A DNA stretch of 63,579 nt, from NCBI GenBank assembly GCA_016630905.1, contig WBMQ01000023.1:1-63579 (forward strand), in the 5' to 3' direction. This stretch comes from Capillidium heterosporum. Its lineage: Eukaryota; Entomophthoromycota; Entomophthoromycetes; Entomophthorales; Capillidiaceae. Position numbers and translations under genes: made by a program. The stretch's first letter is position 1, and each line of letters begins with the position of its first letter. Below, piece after piece: positions 57,749 to 63,579 of this stretch. The notes below the pieces were generated by a model. The model searched no databases. It was given only the letters and a program-made list of their open reading frames with translations, and was not told the origin of the DNA.

Positions 57749-58957
57749 ATGCTTTCGGTACCTGCGGCAATGAAGATCATCCAGCAGGTCTCCTTAATCG
57801 TCAAGCTTATATCGCTCGCTTTAGCTTCCTTCTCGGTTTTACTTTTGGCCGCACTATGTAACTTTCCTTAAAATGTATCCCTAATCAGTTTAGTTTTCTA
57901 CAAGCGAAGTTTAGTGAACCGCATTACTTTACGCCTGCAAGCCGGAGTTGCTTTGATCGATGTCACCAATCATCTAGTTTCGGTATTTGTGGCTACTACT
58001 CCTCAAGGCTCCACCTGCAACTTTATTGGATTCTGGCGTGTCTTTGGCAAACAAATGTACTGCTTCTTGAACATCTCCATCGCTTTAAACTTGCACTTGG
58101 TCTTCTTAAAGAACAAGTCGTTTAGACCCAAGTGGGAGATTTTCTACTGGGCAGTACCTGTAATTATAAGTCTCATCTGTAGTTTACCACCTTACGGTAA
58201 GTTAAACTAAAAAAGATTACTCAACTAACTTCCTTTAGTCCTTGGTTTGTATGGCAAGAACACAACTGGCCTCTGTGGTTTCAAGGAGGAGAACGACAAT
58301 AGCAAATATTTAAGCTTCGGGCTAATTGCCCTACCTATGTTGGTTACTGTTGTATATTGCCTGATTCTGTCCATCCTCGTTATCTACAAGTTAAAATGCA
58401 ACATCAAAACCATTGAGGCTAACGCCCATAAACCAACTGGCAAGGTTGGAGACCGGGTCGAGCTCAAAAACTTTTTGGAGAAATTGATCTTTAGAGTGTA
58501 AATAGTTGAGGTTAGTTGCTAGTACTAATTTTTGGATAGGTCGCTATACCCTATCTTTTGTATAGTCTGTCTGACTGGCTCCATCGTCCACAACATTTTT
58601 GCCATGTTCGGATATAACCTTATTCCTTTAATATTTTGGGCTTCAGTTTCGGCAGGTATACCTTGGTATCAACCAAAATGCTAATATTTATAGAATCATT
58701 GGGAACCTTCAACTTCATCGCTTTCCTTATTGATCCTACCTTTCAGCTGGCTTTAAAGGAGGTCTATAAGGATTTAAAATCCACTTTCGGCAGGAAACCT
58801 CAGCAGCATACTGAGCTGTGATGGTAATCTTGTTGTGAAAAGGATGTTAACTAATTTTTTTCTAGTCGAGCTGGAGTCGGACGCCAGTACTAAGGACATC
58901 ATCCACGTCGAACCAATCTCTGTAAGTGAAATGATCGATGAGACCAAGGGCTACTAA
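57749..58957 (+). CDS. Seven-transmembrane receptor-like protein H (five or six exons)
   Basis: Exons 57749-57857, 57894-58196, 58239-58497, 58540-58655 and 58694 onward keep frame. Exon 2 has KRSLVNRITLRLQAGVALID, GFWRVFGKQMYCFLNI and SLPPYG. CGFKEENDNSK precedes segment 5; the third loop is the GDRVELKNFLEKL type; segment 6 is CLTGSIVHNIFA; segment 7 is ESLGTFNFIAFLIDPT. In exon 5 a TGA at 58819-58821 comes two bases before the family's last donor, giving 304 aa. A sixth exon (58866-58957, coding ELESDASTKDIIHVE to GY) is still present but one base out of frame, so the tail is probably lost by a recent slip. The helical core is intact, so it may remain a functional receptor with a short tail. 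Confidence 0.78.
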
Positions 58958-59110
58958 TCGGACAATCTACTACCTGGTGTATCAGTCAAAACCTCTAATA
59001 AAATTATCTTAATTTGAAAATATGATTTTAATGTATATAAAGAGTGCAATCCTGTATTTATTAGGGTATTAAGCTATATACATAATAAGGTCGTTACAGA
59101 ATCGATTTAG

Positions 59111-61712
59111 TTATGAGTTCTCAGGCATACTAAACTTAGATAGCTTGATCTTGCCTTCTGAGTTGACAGTAGCCCCATTGTCGGTGATGGAAGCCAAGCG
59201 AACTTTACTAAAAGTGCTCGCTTCAGCTTGGCGGACATCCTGGCAGTACTGGCGCGTAATGTCGTTAAGTTTTTTAATCTCTTGATCGTAAATACCCAAA
59301 TTGTCGCGAGGCACCCAGAGTTTAGGTTGAGGGTTGACTAAAGCGGGGTGCGAGAATATCTGATCCATGGAGCGGGTGTCAGGCAGTTCAGCTGGTAGGT
59401 CTATCATCTCGCCCGATTCGGGGTCGTACATCTGCAGGTGCTCCTTGGTCGTATAATCTTGGGGTTCAGGCATCTTCATGGAAGTTGATGGATTTATAGG
59501 GGTGATTTCAGCTTGGGCCGAGCTCAGCAAACTCATTTGGATCTCTGAACTTTCGTCGATCTCGTGGGAGTGTATACCTCTGACTACTTTGCGGACAGGG
59601 AGGTAGAGGACCAACTTCTCGTATTTACTAGCCAACATACTATGGGAAGTAATAGTTAGGATGAAAGTAACTAGGGAAACTATTAGCTTGGCCCACGCTT
59701 GCTGGGATAGCGTGATGCCGATGAAGATGATATGGAGTAGGTAGACACCGACAAAGATTTGCGAAACTGCTCGCATGAAGAACATCCCGGTTGACTGATT
59801 CTTCTCAGTTTGGTAAACGTATAGTACCTGATAACGGTATACGATGTAAAATAGTAAAAAGTACAGTGTGATGAAGATGTTGGATAAGGGCGCAATGATG
59901 GCGTAGACGATACCGATAGCAAAGACCAAAGTATGCTCAGGCCAAAGGATCCCCCATTTGACGTCGGACATGGCAATGACATCCAATTTCTTCGGGGCTA
60001 GTGGTGAATAACCATACCATCAGCCGACGTTTTACTAGATTGGTGGCCTGTAAAATCTCCTGTGACGAGCCCATAAGTGACTTCAGCAGTACAAGATTGA
60101 TGAAGATGGACGAGGCAGTAGGGAGTGTGGAGCCGATAGTTATGAAGAGATATTTAAAGTCATCTTTTATCTTTTCTAGTTGGCCCATAAGATCGGTAAT
60201 TGAAGAGCCCAATGTAGACGCCAACAGCACTGTGAATATCAAGAACCAAAAGTACTTGGACATGACCGATAGCTGGACATCACCAAGTCTCGGGTAGCCT
60301 TGGAACTTGGAAAGGAGGGTGAAGATGACAGGTACGAGGGAGGTTAGGATCGACAGTAGGACAACTGGCAGCATACCTTGGATCAGCGAGGTCAGGAAGG
60401 GGCTCCATTTCAAAAAGTCGCTCAAAGCTTTACCCACGTCGGGGAAGCCTTTTTCATTGAAGAAGGCCACCAGCTTCTCGATTTTGGATATCGAGATACA
60501 AAGGCAACCGGTACGAACCACAGGATGGCCATTGCGGTGGCAATGGTGGTGCCGATAAAGCCGCGCACCATTAGCTCGGTGGGTGAGAAGTTCAGGTTGC
60601 TCCATATAACCTCGTCGGGATCGGTCTCTGTATAGCGTGAGCGTGGAGTCATGTGTAGGGCGTGGTTGCTAATCAATGTCTGTGCAGCTATGTGGGCTCC
60701 GATCTGGGTGTTGAAAAGGATAAACGCTGATTCTTGGGTCTCCATGTTATCACGGCGCTCCCGTATGCCCATTATCTTTGCATTCAGCTCGAGGATTTGG
60801 CGGTGATAGTAGTCTATCGAGTCGACCTCTCTCCAACGAATCCTAAGCGGTGGGTGGGTCTGGCTGACAGCGGGTTGGATGGATCGAATGGCTGGCTACC
60901 ACCCTGTTTGTTGTACACCTTGACGTTGCTAACGATAAAGTTGGTTAAAGCCTGCTCTAGCTTGTAGTGTAAATCGTCACGCTTTTGAACCAGGTCGGAG
61001 AGGTTTCCGACATTGACGTTGACGGAGACATACTTGACGCCGCCTGGGAATATATCGAACAGCTCCTTAAGCGTCTCGGTGTGGTTCAAGCTGTTTGGAA
61101 TCGAAGCGATAAGCAGAGTTCGGGCTCGTGCCGTAGTGCTATGTTCGGGGTCGAGTAGACAGTCTTGCTTCAGTTCAGCATATTCGATAACTGATTTGTA
61201 TAGAGAAGTGACAACTATACCAGTCAGCAACACCATAAAGACGATATGTGCCCAGACCCAATTGAGCTTTTCCTCTTCGATATTACCCATAGTCAAAGCA
61301 TCTAAACCTTGCTTCTTACCACCCAGCACATTCAATGGCAATAAAACGATTAAAGTAAGTACAGTAAATCCGGCAAAGAGCATCAGACTCTGCTTCAAGA
61401 ACTTTATAAACATAAATGCGTCCAAGCCGGCCACCTTGAGTAAAGTTTCATCGGGGGTACGGACCGTAGTCAAGATCCATCCAAATAAGCCTTCAGGAGG
61501 GTTCAACGGACGCTTTCTAAAAATAATTAATAAAGAACAAGCTATTGAATTTACCCTTCCGAAACCATGTAAGTCTTTGGTAAGTAGATGTTCTTCTCCC
61601 TCGAGCGTAATAAACTGAAGGCCAAGAATATGCCTAAACCAATAGCTAAATTGATGCCCAAAGTCGTACCAAACGCATTGAACGAATTATCGAGCGGTGC
61701 ATCTTCTGCCAT
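59111..61712 (-). pseudogene. CSC1/OSCA/TMEM63-type channel (copy 3), three frameshifts
   Basis: On the minus strand exon 1 (61712-61555) and exon 2 (from 61516) give the full channel plan to the stop at 59111. Three frame changes occur against copy 1: one G lost near 60827 (GAGAGAGGTCGAC), one T lost near 60494 (GTATCTCGATATC), and AG lost near 59997 (AGCCCCGAAG). A 6-bp insertion sits near 60640. Between about 60000 and 61240 the DNA is almost identical to copy 1 at 45630-46900. Outside this tract the two differ clearly, and the 3' part (WGILWPEHTLVFAIGIVYA) is closer to copy 2. The last lesion lies at the edge of the tract. Confidence 0.85.
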
Positions 61713-62974
61713 TATTCAAAGTTGTATCTCTTGTTGTCTGTAGTTGCTGTTGTTCGTTTATTTCTTGTTGAAAACAATCCTCTTAAAAGCTTGAGTAAAC
61801 TCCGTCTTGATAAAAAGTTTGATGGTAAATGATCTGGATAGCTTGAGTAATTACTTCATTCTGCATTGCCTATTTTACGGGTTTGGGGCATAATTAGGAT
61901 ATCATTGCGTTTTAAACTGCTGTTTATAGCTCTTTATCAAGCTTATTATAGCTATCGACCCTGATCACAACCCCATTATCCATAATGATGGGATGGTATG
62001 GTGTATAATTGGCTTTAATGGAAGCTAAAACTGGAAACTACATTTTGTAGTGTTGTGGAATATATTTGATGGCTTTGGGTTGGGCTTCAGATTTTGGTAG
62101 AGGATAACCGTCAACTAAATTGAAGATCCACTGATCGGATTACTTGAAGGAGGTTAAATTGTAGTTTAGCATTAATACCAAATTGATGTGAGTAACAAAG
62201 TGACAAAATAAGGCGGATTAAAATCGAATAATGGCATATGTTGGCAGTAATGTTGAGTTGAAACTTGAGCTTTACTATCCTGCAACAGAATTGGCAAAGC
62301 ATACATGTTTACTATTATAGATATAGCTAACGGAAAGTATGCAATAAATCATATGCAAATTTTATTATTTATGTAAATCTCATAAATGTTGAGAATTCCA
62401 TCAAGCTTGTTTGAAGTCTGATAAAATCTGAGTCTATAATATTGCTCTGAGTTTGTTAGACATACTATGCAAAATTTTATATGGAGGTTCATAATAATAG
62501 TGCACAAATTATTTGGAATATTTCGAATGTATTTTATATAGCTATCTAAAAAGTTTGCACCAGAACAAAAATAGTGTATTTCAATTAAAACATTTACTTT
62601 CAGTATACTAATTTGGGACCTCAAAAACTTCTTATTCATCAATATAAGTTAAAATAAATAAGCTCATGAGATTAACTAGACTTTAAATATGGCCAACTCA
62701 ACCCTAAACCTTATACCTAAAGTACTGCAAACTCTTAAAAGTCAATTGGACGGTACTTTCCATCAAGCCAGCTACAAAAGCACTTATTCCAAAATTTCAA
62801 CTCTATATACTCTTCCTCAGCTTAGGTGGGTATAAATCTACCTACTGATATTGAAGAAAAATAAAAGATTTACTATTGTTTATTCCAATAAGTAAAATTA
62901 TATAAGGCTACTAAGCTCTAAAAAACAAAATTCTTTAAACTTCAATCTGGCCAAAAATACTTCAACTATCTTCG
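61713..62974. other. Intergenic upstream of the last receptor relic
   Basis: Promoter side of channel copy 3. Nothing else is recognised. Frames at 62111-62302 and 62349-62642 have no family features. Confidence 0.45.
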
Positions 62975-63579
62975 ATGAACTCACTGATAATAACATCATC
63001 CCCAAGGCCTAAAGAACCAGCATCATTGGCTTTCTTCTCTTTGATCTTTATGGCAACCTATGTAAGTTTATATTGAAACCTAGTCAACTACATTATTTTA
63101 CGCCTTCAAGTGATGGTTTTATTCGACGCCACCAATTACTTTATTTTTCATTTTTATAGCTTTGACTTCTCTTGATCCAACTTATATCTTTATCAAGTTC
63201 TGGAGGGTCTTTGATATACAGATGTATTACTTCCTCAATGTGGCCATAACTGAACTTACACCCCTATTTTCCCAAAAATAAGTTGCTCAAACCTAGATGG
63301 GAATTAGCTTACTGCTGGTATTTCTATTTACTAGCCTCATATGTGGTATCGTATCTCTAGGTAATATCGATTTTACAATGCAGATCTAGCCTTCAAATAG
63401 CCCTCAATATATACAACAAGGACATTTATGGATTCTACACGTTTAAAGAGAACACCAGCAGTATAGTTTTAACTTTTACTTTGATCATTATATTTAACTC
63501 ATTGTGCTGTGTACTATTTAGTAGTCACAATCTTAGTTATTACCAAGTTGAAAAAGAACTTGAACGCCTTCAATGCTAT
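62975..63579 (+). pseudogene. Receptor-family pseudogene I, cut by the window end
   Basis: ATG at 62975 opens an exon-1-like segment (MNSLIITSSPRPKEPASLAF). The first intron is reduced to a few bases: CTATGTAAG runs directly into the KPSLVN-like start of exon 2. Later remnants include LRLQVMVLFDATNYF, a segment matching FWRVFDIQMYYFLNVAI, the PKWE region, and an exon 3 with GFYTFKENTSS. Stops (TGA in the first loop and after SFDFS, TAA after the segment 3 region) break every frame. The gene continues beyond the right edge. Confidence 0.75.

Noticed and set aside
45186-61712. Programmed ribosomal frameshifting in the channel genes
   Set aside because: The frame changes are at different positions in each copy and lack a shared slippery site, so decay or sequence error is more likely.
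1-63579. CRISPR arrays, rRNA genes, bacterial operons or ribosome binding sites
   Set aside because: None seen; the window is spliced eukaryotic nuclear DNA.

Overview
The window looks like AT-rich nuclear DNA of an early-diverging filamentous fungus. Evidence: short introns (about 33-75 nt, GTAAG...TAG) in nearly every conserved gene, a spliced ribosomal protein eL30, Zn(II)2Cys6 transcription factors, an intronless tRNA-Phe, secreted L-amino-acid-oxidase-like flavoenzymes and a lineage-expanded receptor family. An entomophthoroid fungus such as Conidiobolus fits, but that is inference from composition and gene content; no species-specific marker was recognised.

Layout. 1-18 kb: degenerate LTR (1458-2201), secreted amine oxidase (5339), an intact 6-exon 7TM receptor (8691), a solo LTR with a perfect 5-bp target duplication (10544-11470), then receptor relics (12656-13824, 14775, 16215-17390) around a second solo LTR (15088-16116). 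18-34 kb, housekeeping/regulatory: eL30 (19374), a cystinosin-like lysosomal transporter (21917-23084), two divergent paralogous Zn(II)2Cys6 regulators (25282, 28398) with a decayed unknown gene between them, a GLTSCR1-domain protein (30770) and a secreted CAP/PR-1 protein (33097). 34-45 kb: an intact receptor (35949), a relic of a small secreted GPI-like protein (38469), tRNA-Phe(GAA) (39944), a membrane-anchored Kelch protein (41065) and a second secreted amine oxidase (43078). 45-63.6 kb: three CSC1/OSCA/TMEM63-type channel genes and four receptor loci in a partly palindromic order, with strong signs of gene conversion and many 1-2 nt frameshifts.

The receptors are one family: about 335-340 aa, seven hydrophobic segments, the same six-exon architecture, and shared motifs (GFWRVFG..M/YC.LNI, CGFK.EN, IGIFNCIAFL.DPT). 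Nine loci are visible: four look intact or nearly so (A 8691, E 35949, F 51689, H 57749), and five are relics (12656, 14775, 16215, 54212, 62975). The third intracellular loop comes in two types that are shuffled relative to the rest of the protein, which suggests exon-scale conversion.

The most unusual items are (i) an LTR family whose LTR carries an ORF for a predicted membrane protein that runs through the LTR end, (ii) the clustered fast-turnover receptor family with cassette-like exons, and (iii) the inverted receptor/channel block with mosaic paralogs. Exons were assigned by eye from splice signals and paralog comparison. Family names rest on remembered motifs, not searches.
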